From CAZSDU01 sp964605775 (lineage in GTDB: Bacteria > Bacteroidota > Bacteroidia > Bacteroidales > FEN-979), in assembly GCA_964605775.1 (NCBI GenBank), contig CAZSDU010000006.1, forward strand, positions 49,443 through 113,442: a stretch of 64,000 bases of DNA, in the 5' to 3' direction. The translations under genes were made by a program, and so were the position numbers. Within the stretch, counting starts at the first letter, position 1, and each line of letters opens with the position of its first letter. Below are positions 42,744 through 50,987 of the stretch, in pieces. A model generated the notes under the pieces. It was not told where the DNA came from, did not search any database, and was given only the letters and a program-made list of their open reading frames with translations.

Positions 42744-44180
42744 ATGGAAAAAAAAGCAATAGAAGTTTGGGAAAACTGCCTCAAAGTTATTAAGGACAAC
42801 ATCAACTATCAAAGCTTCAAAACCTGGTTTCTTCCGATCCGGCCGGTCAGACTTAAAGAAAAGGTGTTGACGATACAGGTTCCCAGTCAGTTTTTCTATG
42901 AATGGCTTGAGGAACATTATGTCACGTTGTTGAAAAAGACCATTAAAAAGGAATTGGGTTCAGACGGCCGCTTAGAGTATTCTATTATTGTTGATAATTC
43001 CGATCAGGAGCCTGGGCCTTATACCATCAACATTCCCACTGGTGAAAAAAAAGCAACTTCAAATCCCCCTGTTTCTATGCCTATTGATTTAAACAGAGGA
43101 GCTTCCAAAGAAATACCCAATCCTTTTATCATCCCCGGATTAAAGAAAATCAAAGTAAATTCCCAGTTAATTGAGAGTTACTCTTTTGATAATTTCGTGG
43201 AAGGCGATTGTAACCGCCTGGCACGTTCTGCAGGATTCGCGGTAGCAAACAATCCCGGAAAGACTGCGTTCAACCCTTTATTGATTTATAGTCATACCGG
43301 ATTAGGGAAAACTCATCTTTCCCATTCTATCGGACTTCATGTTAAAAATAATTTTCCCGATAAAACGGTTCTCTATGTCACGACCGATCAATTCATCAAC
43401 CAGTTCATTGACTCTGTAAGGAATAATAACCAAAACGATTTCATCCATTTTTACCAGATGATTGACGTACTCATCATTGATGATATTCATAATCTGGCCG
43501 GCAAAGAAAAAACCCAGGATGTTTTCTTTCATATCTTCAATCATCTCCATCAGAAAAGCAACCAGATCGTACTGACTGCCGACAAACCCCCGGTTGAGAT
43601 GAAAGGCATTGAACCCAGGTTGTTATCACGGTTTAAATGGGGTTTATCTGCTGATCTTCAGGTCCCCGATTTGGAAACCAGAATTGCGATCCTGCATAAA
43701 AAACTATACAATGACGGGATACAAATCCCTCCCGAAGTGGTTGAATATCTCGCCTATAGCATCAATACCAATATCCGCGAGCTGGAAGGGGCTCTTATTT
43801 CCCTCCTGGCCCAGTCATCGCTTAACAAAAAGACCATCACACTGGAGCTGGCCAAGCAGATGATCGATAAATTTGTTAAAAATACCTCCCGCGAAATATC
43901 TATCGATTATATCCAGAAAGTAGTCTGTGATTATTTCAATATCCCTGTGGAAATGATCCATTCGAAAACCCGGAAAAGGGAAATTGTTCAGGCACGCCAG
44001 CTTTCCATGTACTTCTCAAAAAAACACACTAAGGCTTCTTTAGCCAGTATAGGGTTGCATTGCGGCAATAAAGATCATGCCACTGTACTCCATGCCTGCA
44101 GAACGGTTAATAACCTTGTGGAAACCGACAAACAATTCCGGCAGTTTGTTGAAGAACTGGATAAACGTATTAAATTATAA
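42744..44180 (+). CDS. dnaA: Chromosomal replication initiator protein DnaA
   Basis: 478 residues, usual length. Domain I (1-85) has WENCLKVIKDNINYQSFKTWF. Domain III starts near SYSFDNFVEGDCNRLA, with Walker A region YSHTGLGKTH (183-191), Walker B VLIIDDIH and sensor motif LLSRFKWGLSADLQ (usual RFxxGL). Domain IV ends in the DNA-binding signature CGNKDHATVLHAC. The first Walker A glycine is replaced by Ser183; the GxGKT part is intact. The LMW phosphatase gene follows after 16 nt, so dnaA may lead an operon. Confidence 0.97.
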   Translation: MEKKAIEVWENCLKVIKDNINYQSFKTWFLPIRPVRLKEKVLTIQVPSQFFYEWLEEHYVTLLKKTIKKELGSDGRLEYSIIVDNSDQEPGPYTINIPTGEKKATSNPPVSMPIDLNRGASKEIPNPFIIPGLKKIKVNSQLIESYSFDNFVEGDCNRLARSAGFAVANNPGKTAFNPLLIYSHTGLGKTHLSHSIGLHVKNNFPDKTVLYVTTDQFINQFIDSVRNNNQNDFIHFYQMIDVLIIDDIHNLAGKEKTQDVFFHIFNHLHQKSNQIVLTADKPPVEMKGIEPRLLSRFKWGLSADLQVPDLETRIAILHKKLYNDGIQIPPEVVEYLAYSINTNIRELEGALISLLAQSSLNKKTITLELAKQMIDKFVKNTSREISIDYIQKVVCDYFNIPVEMIHSKTRKREIVQARQLSMYFSKKHTKASLASIGLHCGNKDHATVLHACRTVNNLVETDKQFRQFVEELDKRIKL

Positions 44181-44196
44181 CAAGTCCTGTCAGGCT

Positions 44197-44670
44197 TTGA
44201 AAAAGATTCTTTTTGTATGCACCGGAAACATATGCCGGTCGCCAATGGCTGAAGGTATTTTAAAAGAAAAACTCTCGCGCTTGAATATTGCCGCAGAAGT
44301 TGATTCATGCGGTTTTGAATCTTTTCATGCTGGAGATCCTCCCGACAGTCGTGCCATTACCATTTCAAAAACATACGGGATTGATATCAGCCGGCACAGG
44401 GCCAGGCTTTTTACCAAATTGGATGTGGAGCGTTTTACTCACATCTTTGTCATGGACGACACTCATTACCATAAAATTATGAATATGGTAAGCGAAAAAC
44501 GTGACCTCATGAAGGTGGATTATGTTATGAATTCCGTTTACCCTGAATCCAACCTCCCTGTTCCTGATCCCTGGTATGACGACCTCAATGCTTTTGAACA
44601 TGTTTTTCATATGCTGGATACTGCTTGTGAAGGTATTATCAAACTCAACTTTGCAAGAAACGTTTTATGA
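44197..44670 (+). CDS. Low-molecular-weight protein tyrosine phosphatase
   Basis: 157 residues from the TTG at 44197, read as MKKILFVCTGNICRSP. The P-loop is Cys8-TGNIC-Arg14-Ser and the general acid Asp lies in VPDPWYDD. No ATG exists between the dnaA stop and the P-loop. The open frame extends back into dnaA, but a start there would add 40 residues unlike the family. The end overlaps the next start as ATGA. In other bacteria such enzymes act on tyrosine-phosphorylated envelope or signalling proteins; the target here is unknown. Confidence 0.88.
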   Translation: MKKILFVCTGNICRSPMAEGILKEKLSRLNIAAEVDSCGFESFHAGDPPDSRAITISKTYGIDISRHRARLFTKLDVERFTHIFVMDDTHYHKIMNMVSEKRDLMKVDYVMNSVYPESNLPVPDPWYDDLNAFEHVFHMLDTACEGIIKLNFARNVL

Positions 44671-45638
44671 TCTCCGACAACATTGCATATCCAGAAAAAT
44701 CCGACATTGTCAATGCAGCAAAGCGCATCAAACCCTTTATCAATCATACCCCTGTAATCACTTCATCCACGATCGACCGCCTCTTTCACGCCAGGTTTTT
44801 TTTCAAATGTGAGAATTTTCAGAAAGTCGGGGCATTCAAAGCAAGAGGAGCTTCGAATGCAGTACTTTTACTTGATCAAGGAATCATCCAGAAAGGAGTG
44901 GCCACACATTCCTCAGGAAACCATGCTCAGGCCTTGTCCTGGGCAGCATTACTGGCAAAGACCAGAGCCTATATTGTGATGCCTTCGAATTCCTCAAAAA
45001 TCAAAACTGCTGCCGTAAAGGAATATGGCGGCAACATCACTTTCTGTGAACCAAATCTGGCGTCAAGGGAAGAAACCCTTTCAAGGGTCATCCAGGAAAC
45101 CGGAGCCACAGAAATTCATCCCTATAATCATTACCATATTATCGCCGGTCAGGCAACCGCTGCAAAAGAGCTGATAGAAGAAATCCATGATCTGGACCTC
45201 ATCATGGCACCCGTGGGTGGTGGAGGATTGATCAGTGGAACAAGCCTTTCCGCCGCTTATTTTTCTCCGTGTACAAAAGTTATTGCCGTCGAACCTGAAA
45301 TGGCCTGTGATGCCTGGCATTCATTTCATCAGAAAACATTGATTCCTTCTGTTCATCCTAATACTATAGCCGATGGATTGAGGACTTCACTGGGAAATCT
45401 CACTTTCCCTATTATTTCTAAACATGTTGATCAGATTGTCACCGTTTCCGAAAATGGCATCAAAGAAGCGATGCGTTTTCTTTGGGAAAGGATGAAAATC
45501 ATTATTGAACCTTCTTCAGCTACTGTTTTTGCTGCAATTCTTGAAGAGAAAATTGAGTGCCGTAACAAGAAGGTTGGCATCATTCTTTCAGGAGGCAATG
45601 TCGATCTTGATTCCCTACCCTGGAACTGTCATGCATAA
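44667..45638 (+). CDS. Threonine/serine dehydratase or serine racemase family PLP enzyme
   Basis: 323 residues of fold-type II PLP enzymes. Lys58 in GAFKARGA forms the Schiff base, SSGNHAQA binds the cofactor ring, and GGGGLISG binds the phosphate. There is no C-terminal ACT-like domain, so it is not the allosteric biosynthetic IlvA; catabolic threonine dehydratase and serine racemase both fit. Overlaps the phosphatase gene by 4 nt and the next gene by 8 nt. Confidence 0.88.
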   Translation: MISDNIAYPEKSDIVNAAKRIKPFINHTPVITSSTIDRLFHARFFFKCENFQKVGAFKARGASNAVLLLDQGIIQKGVATHSSGNHAQALSWAALLAKTRAYIVMPSNSSKIKTAAVKEYGGNITFCEPNLASREETLSRVIQETGATEIHPYNHYHIIAGQATAAKELIEEIHDLDLIMAPVGGGGLISGTSLSAAYFSPCTKVIAVEPEMACDAWHSFHQKTLIPSVHPNTIADGLRTSLGNLTFPIISKHVDQIVTVSENGIKEAMRFLWERMKIIIEPSSATVFAAILEEKIECRNKKVGIILSGGNVDLDSLPWNCHA

Positions 45639-46344
45639 AGGAAAACTTTACCTAATCCCCACTCCCCTCGGAAAAAGTTCTCCCGACACTATTTTCCCGA
45701 AAAGGAATTTAGATATTATCTGCAAACTGAACCATTTTATTGTTGAAGAAATCAGAACGGCCAGGCGATTTCTCAGGATAGCCGGTATTGATAAAGATCT
45801 TCAGGATGAAATGTTCATGATCTTCAATGAGCATTCCAAGAACGCTGATCTTCATATTTATCTTAAACCATCAATCGATGGATTTGATATTGGCTTACTT
45901 TCCGAAGCCGGATTGCCCTGCGTTGCAGACCCCGGAAGCCTGATTGTCGCTCAGGCACACCAACACGGAATTCAGGTGATTCCCCTGACAGGACCCTCAT
46001 CAGTCTTTCTGGCCTTAATGGCTTCAGGTTTCAATGGACAGAATTTTACATTTTCGGGCTATCTTCCAGTGGATAAGACACAAAGGAAGAAAAGCATCCG
46101 GGAGTTGGAAAGGATTTCATATGAAAAAGACCAGACCCAGATATTCATTGAAACTCCTTACCGAAACCTGCAGCTTTTCAATACCCTGTTGGAAACCTGT
46201 AACGAGAATACAGCGCTGTGTATTGCGGTAGATCTTTCAACGGACGATGAATGGATCATGACGAGGACAATCCGGGAATGGAAAATGATCCATCCGGAGT
46301 TAAGGAAACGTCCCGCGATTTTTCTTTTATACTTCAGATTGTAA
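45631..46344 (+). CDS. RsmI-like SAM-dependent methyltransferase, short form
   Basis: 237 residues of the tetrapyrrole-methylase fold seen in RsmI (16S rRNA 2'-O-methylation of C1402). LYLIPTPLGKSSPDTIFP matches the usual VATPIGNLxD opening but has lost the asparagine-leucine-aspartate pattern. LLSEAGLPCVADPGSLIV and PLTGPSSVFLALMASG match closely. The C-terminal helical domain of RsmI is absent, so it is about 45 residues shorter. It is probably the RsmI paralogue common in Bacteroidota, with unknown target. The ATG at 45631 lies inside the end of the dehydratase gene. Confidence 0.8.
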   Translation: MHKGKLYLIPTPLGKSSPDTIFPKRNLDIICKLNHFIVEEIRTARRFLRIAGIDKDLQDEMFMIFNEHSKNADLHIYLKPSIDGFDIGLLSEAGLPCVADPGSLIVAQAHQHGIQVIPLTGPSSVFLALMASGFNGQNFTFSGYLPVDKTQRKKSIRELERISYEKDQTQIFIETPYRNLQLFNTLLETCNENTALCIAVDLSTDDEWIMTRTIREWKMIHPELRKRPAIFLLYFRL

Positions 46345-46403
46345 CCCAATGAAAATGTTCACGTCTTAACGTCACACTTTTGAATAACTTATCCCCTCAG
46401 ATT

Positions 46404-47300
46404 TTGGAAACAATCTTAACCATCAACGGAATTTCGAAAAAGTACGGAAAAGTACAAGCGGTTAACAATCTGTCAGTGACAGTAAAAAAAGGACAGGTAT
46501 TCGGAATTCTTGGGCCAAACGGCAGCGGAAAAACCACGACTTTAAGCATCATTCTTGATCTTTTAAAGCCTGATAAGGGTGACTTTGAATGGTTCGGCGC
46601 TCCGCCGTCCAAGGAATGCCGTAAGCATATAGGGTCAGTGATTGAAAGTCCCAATTTCTTTCCTTATCTTGATGCCTGTCAAAATCTCCAGATTGTCGCG
46701 GACATCAAGGATATGGGTTATGACGACATTGACAGGGTACTGACAATGACGGACCTGATCAGCCGTAAACATTCCAAATTCCGGACTTTTTCTTTCGGGA
46801 TGAAACAAAGACTGGCCATTGCATCAGCACTGCTTGGAAATCCTGATGTACTGATACTTGATGAACCAACAAATGGTCTCGACCCTCAGGGAATAGCCAG
46901 TATCAGAGAGCTTATTTTGCAGGTGGCATCCCAGGGAATTACCATCATTATGGCCTCTCACCTCCTTGATGAGGTACAAAAAATATGCAGTCATGTTGCC
47001 GTTTTGCATAAGGGAAAACAATTATTTGAAGGCAAAGTCAGTGAAGTGCTCGCAATTTCTGATTCCTTTGAAATTGCCAGCGACACAATCCCTGAACTTG
47101 AAAAGCTGATTGTGCAATTCCCCGGTTTTAAATCCATGAAACCTCATGGGGAGAATTTACAGATTTATTTCAGCACACAGGTCAATCCCGGTGAAATAAA
47201 CAGGTTTTGTCAGCAACACGGGATTCTTCTGACCCATTTATCGGAACGCAAACGCAGCCTGGAACAACATTTTCTAGAACTATTACAAGATAACCAATGA
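46404..47300 (+). CDS. ABC transporter ATP-binding protein, BcrA-like
   Basis: 298 residues from a TTG at 46404, or 306 from a TTG at 46380; neither has an ATG. The first fits the usual start (ETILTINGISKKYG) and leaves room for a promoter. Walker A GPNGSGKT, signature FSFGMKQRL instead of LSGGQ, as in BcrA-type exporters (YSLGMKQRL), Walker B VLILDEPTNGLD and switch His in ASHLLDEV. A 100-residue C-terminal accessory domain follows. It couples with the permease by a 4-nt ATGA overlap. The cargo is unknown; drug or peptide export fits the family. Confidence 0.9.
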   Translation: METILTINGISKKYGKVQAVNNLSVTVKKGQVFGILGPNGSGKTTTLSIILDLLKPDKGDFEWFGAPPSKECRKHIGSVIESPNFFPYLDACQNLQIVADIKDMGYDDIDRVLTMTDLISRKHSKFRTFSFGMKQRLAIASALLGNPDVLILDEPTNGLDPQGIASIRELILQVASQGITIIMASHLLDEVQKICSHVAVLHKGKQLFEGKVSEVLAISDSFEIASDTIPELEKLIVQFPGFKSMKPHGENLQIYFSTQVNPGEINRFCQQHGILLTHLSERKRSLEQHFLELLQDNQ

Positions 47301-48127
47301 CCAAACTACTCAAGATCGAATTTAAAAAAGTCCTGACCTATAAAGTATTCTGGATTTTATTTGGATTATATTTTTTATTTCTCGCCTCCGGTATTTTATT
47401 GGCGGAGTTTATGATCAATCATATGGTTGATTCCATGAACCATCATCTTCCGATACCTCTTCCTCATGTGGCCATTTATTTTTTTCCTGATGTATGGCAG
47501 AACATTGCATTTTTTGCTACCATCAGGTATATTCTAATCTTTCCGGCCATCGTGATCATCATTCTGATTACCAATGAATTTACCTTTAAAACCATCCGCC
47601 AGAATATCATCAATGGCATGAGTAAGGCTGAATTTCTTGTTTCTAAGTTGCAGTTTATTTTACTGGTCTCCATCATAATGATGCTATCGCTTACCCTTGG
47701 GGCATTGATAATCGGTTTGTCCCATAGTGGCATTCAGGATATTTCTTTTTTTTCAAAAGGGATTCCCTTTATGGCAGGTTTTTTTGTCAGCATTTTTTCC
47801 TATCTCATTTATGCGTTCTTTTTTGGCTTTCTTTTAAGAAACACTGGGCTGACCATCGCGTTATTCACGCTTTACTCCCTGATTGTGGAACCGGTACTGT
47901 ACTTTTTCCTGAAAAGTCCGATTTTTTTTAAGAATACTATTTCCACCTACCTGCCTGTCAATGCTGTCCTCAGGGTTACCGAGTACCCTGCCATACCGGT
48001 ATTGAAAAAAGTTATGGGACTTGAATTACAGGGTAATGTCAGCCTGGTCTCCATGGCCATTCCACTGCTTTATGCTGCAATCATGATTGGGATTGTGTTC
48101 TGGACATTAAACAGGAAAGATTTATAA
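47297..48127 (+). CDS. ABC-2 type transporter permease
   Basis: 276 residues with six membrane helices: one after the short N-terminus (VFWILFGLYFLFLASGILL), a pair at about 75-130, two near 140-195 and one at the end. The layout with a large first periplasmic loop after helix 1 and EFTFKTIRQNIINGMSKAEF between helices 2 and 3 is typical for ABC-2 permeases partnered with BcrA-like ATPases. Its last 6 bp overlap the convergent vWA gene. Confidence 0.87.
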   Translation: MTKLLKIEFKKVLTYKVFWILFGLYFLFLASGILLAEFMINHMVDSMNHHLPIPLPHVAIYFFPDVWQNIAFFATIRYILIFPAIVIIILITNEFTFKTIRQNIINGMSKAEFLVSKLQFILLVSIIMMLSLTLGALIIGLSHSGIQDISFFSKGIPFMAGFFVSIFSYLIYAFFFGFLLRNTGLTIALFTLYSLIVEPVLYFFLKSPIFFKNTISTYLPVNAVLRVTEYPAIPVLKKVMGLELQGNVSLVSMAIPLLYAAIMIGIVFWTLNRKDL

Positions 48128-50194
48128 ACCACTTCTTTTTCTGATCGTCCATTCGGCTGAAAGGATGAAGAGTATGATAGCGAATAGCCATGGATTTCCG
48201 ATCAGGTCAGTAAACTTTTTTTGCAGATTGGAAATGGAATGGATATCGTCTCTTTCATCCAGCAATTGTTTTATTTTCTGAAGTTGAGCCGGGGGAATGG
48301 TCTCTCCACTATGCGAAGTGGCAATCCTGGATAATAGATGATGGTCCGCCAGGAGGTTAATGGCCTCATGATTGACAGGCATAACGGTAAAACTTCCTGA
48401 TTTTTCGTATTGTTTCTGGCCATGTTTTACGGATGCCTTATAAGTATAGGTTCCGATAGTGAAAATGCCCAGGTTTAGCTGATAAGCCTGGTCTGTTTTA
48501 TTAAAAATGTAGGGGTAGGTTTTTTTTGTTGAATCGGTGATTAGCAGGTTCACTTCCGGATTATTGATCAGCTCATAAGATTCGTTATACAGTTCGGCTT
48601 CAAAGAAAACTGCTTCATTTTGCAGGACAGGATCCTTAGCTTTTACCCTGAAGAAACTTTTATCTTCTTTTACGGAAAGCAATTGCACAATTTTATTGAT
48701 CAAGCCGTCGAAGGCATCGTTGTTGGAATGGGCAATAAATTCTGAGAGCCTCCATTTCCACAAATTTTCTCCTGCAATGATCCCTGTTCTCCGGTTATTT
48801 TGAACAGTAAATAAGATTTGTGGAATCCTTGTACTCAGCATCCCGATTTTCTGGAAGCATAAAATTTCACTGATGGGATTGTATTGATAAGCGCCCAGAG
48901 GGCTGAGTAAAGGCGGATAAGCGGCAAATGCAGCGGAAATGCTTTGGTCCAGGGTGAATAAAGAAAAATTCTCATTTATGACCGGTTGGGCTTCGGTAAC
49001 ATTTATTTTTACTGCATTAATGCTCAATCCTTGATTGAGTTTATTGAAGGCGTTCAGGTCAGATTGGGTTCCAAGGATAAATAAAACAGGAGTTCCCGTA
49101 TTAAGAAAAGGCTCCAGCTTCACTTCAGACTTTATGGAGGGGAGCTGATGAAAAATCATCAGGTCAAATTTTTCAGATAAGGCAGGAAAAGTCTCCAGAG
49201 AAGCGGTTGTGATCTCATACCGCCCTGATTTTGATAATGCTTTTTCAAAAGCAGCAATATCCGGATGGGGTGCATGGTAAATCAGGGCTATCTTTTCCCT
49301 GGAATTCAATACCTGAATAACGATTCTGCCGGAATTATTTGCTTTGCTGATTTCTTCATCGACTGGATCCAAGCTGATCTCAATGAATTGCCGACCGATT
49401 TCTTTTGCATCCAGGAATAGTTTCACCTGACCATTGACCTCCTCAGAACCCGGGATGATTTCTTGCGAAAAAACTGTTTTCTTCCCTTGTGTAACCTTCA
49501 AACGGGTTTTCATTCCCTTGCAGAAATAGGCCGCATATCCTATCTCCAAGGGAAATCTATCGCCTAAAAAAACAGTCGGGTTAAAGTCAACCTTCCGGAG
49601 AATGACATCCCTGTGCTGAATTGTATCCCCAAGTGGGACACAGTAGATCCTGAAAGGGAATTTTCTGGCAGCGTAATAAGGATCCAAACCCTTATTATAG
49701 ATCCCATCCGAAACCAACACCAGGAGTCCAACATTACGATTTACATAGGCGTTCTCCATTTCTGAAAAAAAACCGGCAATATCGGTTTGTTTCTTAGTAA
49801 AGGTCGCAGATGAATAAGGTTCGACCGATTCTCCGAAAGCATAGACCTTAACCTCATACTCTTGTTTCAGGTTTTCGATTAAGGAATTCAATTTAGATGG
49901 CAGTACATTTTTATAAAAAAGTGAATCCTTGTTCATCAGGATGGATTCGGAATTATCGATTCCTATTAGAATCAATGGTCTTTCTATGCTTTCAATGTTT
50001 TGTCGGATCAAGGGGGATAGAAGAAGAAATGACAAAAGAAAAACAGATAAAAAACGAAGCCCTATCAGGGAGTACTTTAAACGATCTGAGGCATCTGTTT
50101 TCAGTCGAAAGAAATATAAAAAATAGCTTGCAGATGCCCCAAAAAGGACGCAAAGCAGAATCAGCCAGAACGGGTATTCAATAACCAGGGTCAA
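48122..50194 (-). CDS. vWA-domain membrane protein (BatA-like, large)
   Basis: 690 residues. Two N-terminal membrane helices (about 9-28 and 43-61), then a von Willebrand factor A-like domain with the metal site DNSES (DxSxS) at about residue 80 and VLVSDGIYNKG downstream. A class-I glutamine-amidotransferase-like fold at roughly 280-400, beta-sandwich domains, and a final membrane helix followed by RKRSGL. Large vWA membrane proteins of this plan are common in Bacteroidota and often go with MoxR ATPases, but no moxR gene is here. Last gene after fabG in the glycogen run (14 nt gap). Function unknown. Confidence 0.75.
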   Translation of the reverse strand: MTLVIEYPFWLILLCVLFGASASYFLYFFRLKTDASDRLKYSLIGLRFLSVFLLSFLLLSPLIRQNIESIERPLILIGIDNSESILMNKDSLFYKNVLPSKLNSLIENLKQEYEVKVYAFGESVEPYSSATFTKKQTDIAGFFSEMENAYVNRNVGLLVLVSDGIYNKGLDPYYAARKFPFRIYCVPLGDTIQHRDVILRKVDFNPTVFLGDRFPLEIGYAAYFCKGMKTRLKVTQGKKTVFSQEIIPGSEEVNGQVKLFLDAKEIGRQFIEISLDPVDEEISKANNSGRIVIQVLNSREKIALIYHAPHPDIAAFEKALSKSGRYEITTASLETFPALSEKFDLMIFHQLPSIKSEVKLEPFLNTGTPVLFILGTQSDLNAFNKLNQGLSINAVKINVTEAQPVINENFSLFTLDQSISAAFAAYPPLLSPLGAYQYNPISEILCFQKIGMLSTRIPQILFTVQNNRRTGIIAGENLWKWRLSEFIAHSNNDAFDGLINKIVQLLSVKEDKSFFRVKAKDPVLQNEAVFFEAELYNESYELINNPEVNLLITDSTKKTYPYIFNKTDQAYQLNLGIFTIGTYTYKASVKHGQKQYEKSGSFTVMPVNHEAINLLADHHLLSRIATSHSGETIPPAQLQKIKQLLDERDDIHSISNLQKKFTDLIGNPWLFAIILFILSAEWTIRKRSGL

Positions 50195-50208
50195 GGTTCA
50201 GGATTTGA

Positions 50209-50955
50209 TCAGGTATGTAGTCCTCCACAAACTGTGATCACTTGTCCGGTGATGTATGAGCTCAGGTCGGAAGCCAGGAATAAAGCAAGGTTGGCCACAT
50301 CATCGGGGGTTCCAGCGCGTTTCATGGGAATATCGCTGGCCCATTTATCTATATATTCCTGGGGAAGTTTTGCTGTCATTTCCGTTTCGATAAAGCCGGG
50401 TGCGATGGCATTGCATCGGATATTCCGCGAGCCTAGTTCCTGTGCCACGGATTTCGAAAAACCGATGATACCCGCTTTGGAAGCAGCATAATTTGATTGT
50501 CCGCCATTCCCTTCAACACCGACGATGGAACTCATGTTGATGATGGAACCAGACCTTTGTTTTATCATGAATTTCTGAATAGCTTTGGTCAGATTGAAAA
50601 CGGATTTAAGGTTGATGTTAATCACCCTGTCCCAGTCTGCTTCATTCATCCGGAGTAAGAGATTATCACGGGTTATGCCCGCGTTATTAACCAGAATATC
50701 CAGGCCATTAAAATCATTCACCACCCTGTTGACCAGTTGTTCACTTTCCGGAAAAGAGCTTGCATCAGAAGCGTAACCTTTGGCTTTCACTCCATAACTC
50801 TCAAGTTCTTTTTCCAGGCTGATGGACTGATCATCATATGCGATATCTGAAAATGCAACATTTGCGCCATGCTTTGCAAATTTCACAGCAATGCTCCGAC
50901 CTATCCCCCGGTTTGCACCGGTTATTAACGCTGTTTTTCCTTCTAACAGTTTCAT
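50209..50955 (-). CDS. fabG: 3-oxoacyl-[acyl-carrier-protein] reductase
   Basis: 248-residue classical short-chain dehydrogenase reducing 3-oxoacyl-ACP with NADPH. The N-terminus MKLLEGKTALITGANRGIG, NNAGITRDNLLLRM (a FabG hallmark) and the Ser-Tyr-Lys triad in MSSIVG and NYAASKAG all fit. FabG-like C-terminus GQVITVCGG, usually VDGG. The start at 50955 is chosen over 50997, which would overlap the upstream gene and add a leader. Lying behind glycogen genes is odd for FabG; another SDR function cannot be excluded. Confidence 0.88.
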   Translation of the reverse strand: MKLLEGKTALITGANRGIGRSIAVKFAKHGANVAFSDIAYDDQSISLEKELESYGVKAKGYASDASSFPESEQLVNRVVNDFNGLDILVNNAGITRDNLLLRMNEADWDRVININLKSVFNLTKAIQKFMIKQRSGSIINMSSIVGVEGNGGQSNYAASKAGIIGFSKSVAQELGSRNIRCNAIAPGFIETEMTAKLPQEYIDKWASDIPMKRAGTPDDVANLALFLASDLSSYITGQVITVCGGLHT

Positions 50956-50987
50956 ATTTAAGTTATTAAAAAATATTGAATTCGAAA

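Noticed and set aside
44077..44196. N-terminal extension of the LMW phosphatase into dnaA
   Set aside because: Adds 40 residues not seen in the family; the P-loop is normally within the first ~15 residues.
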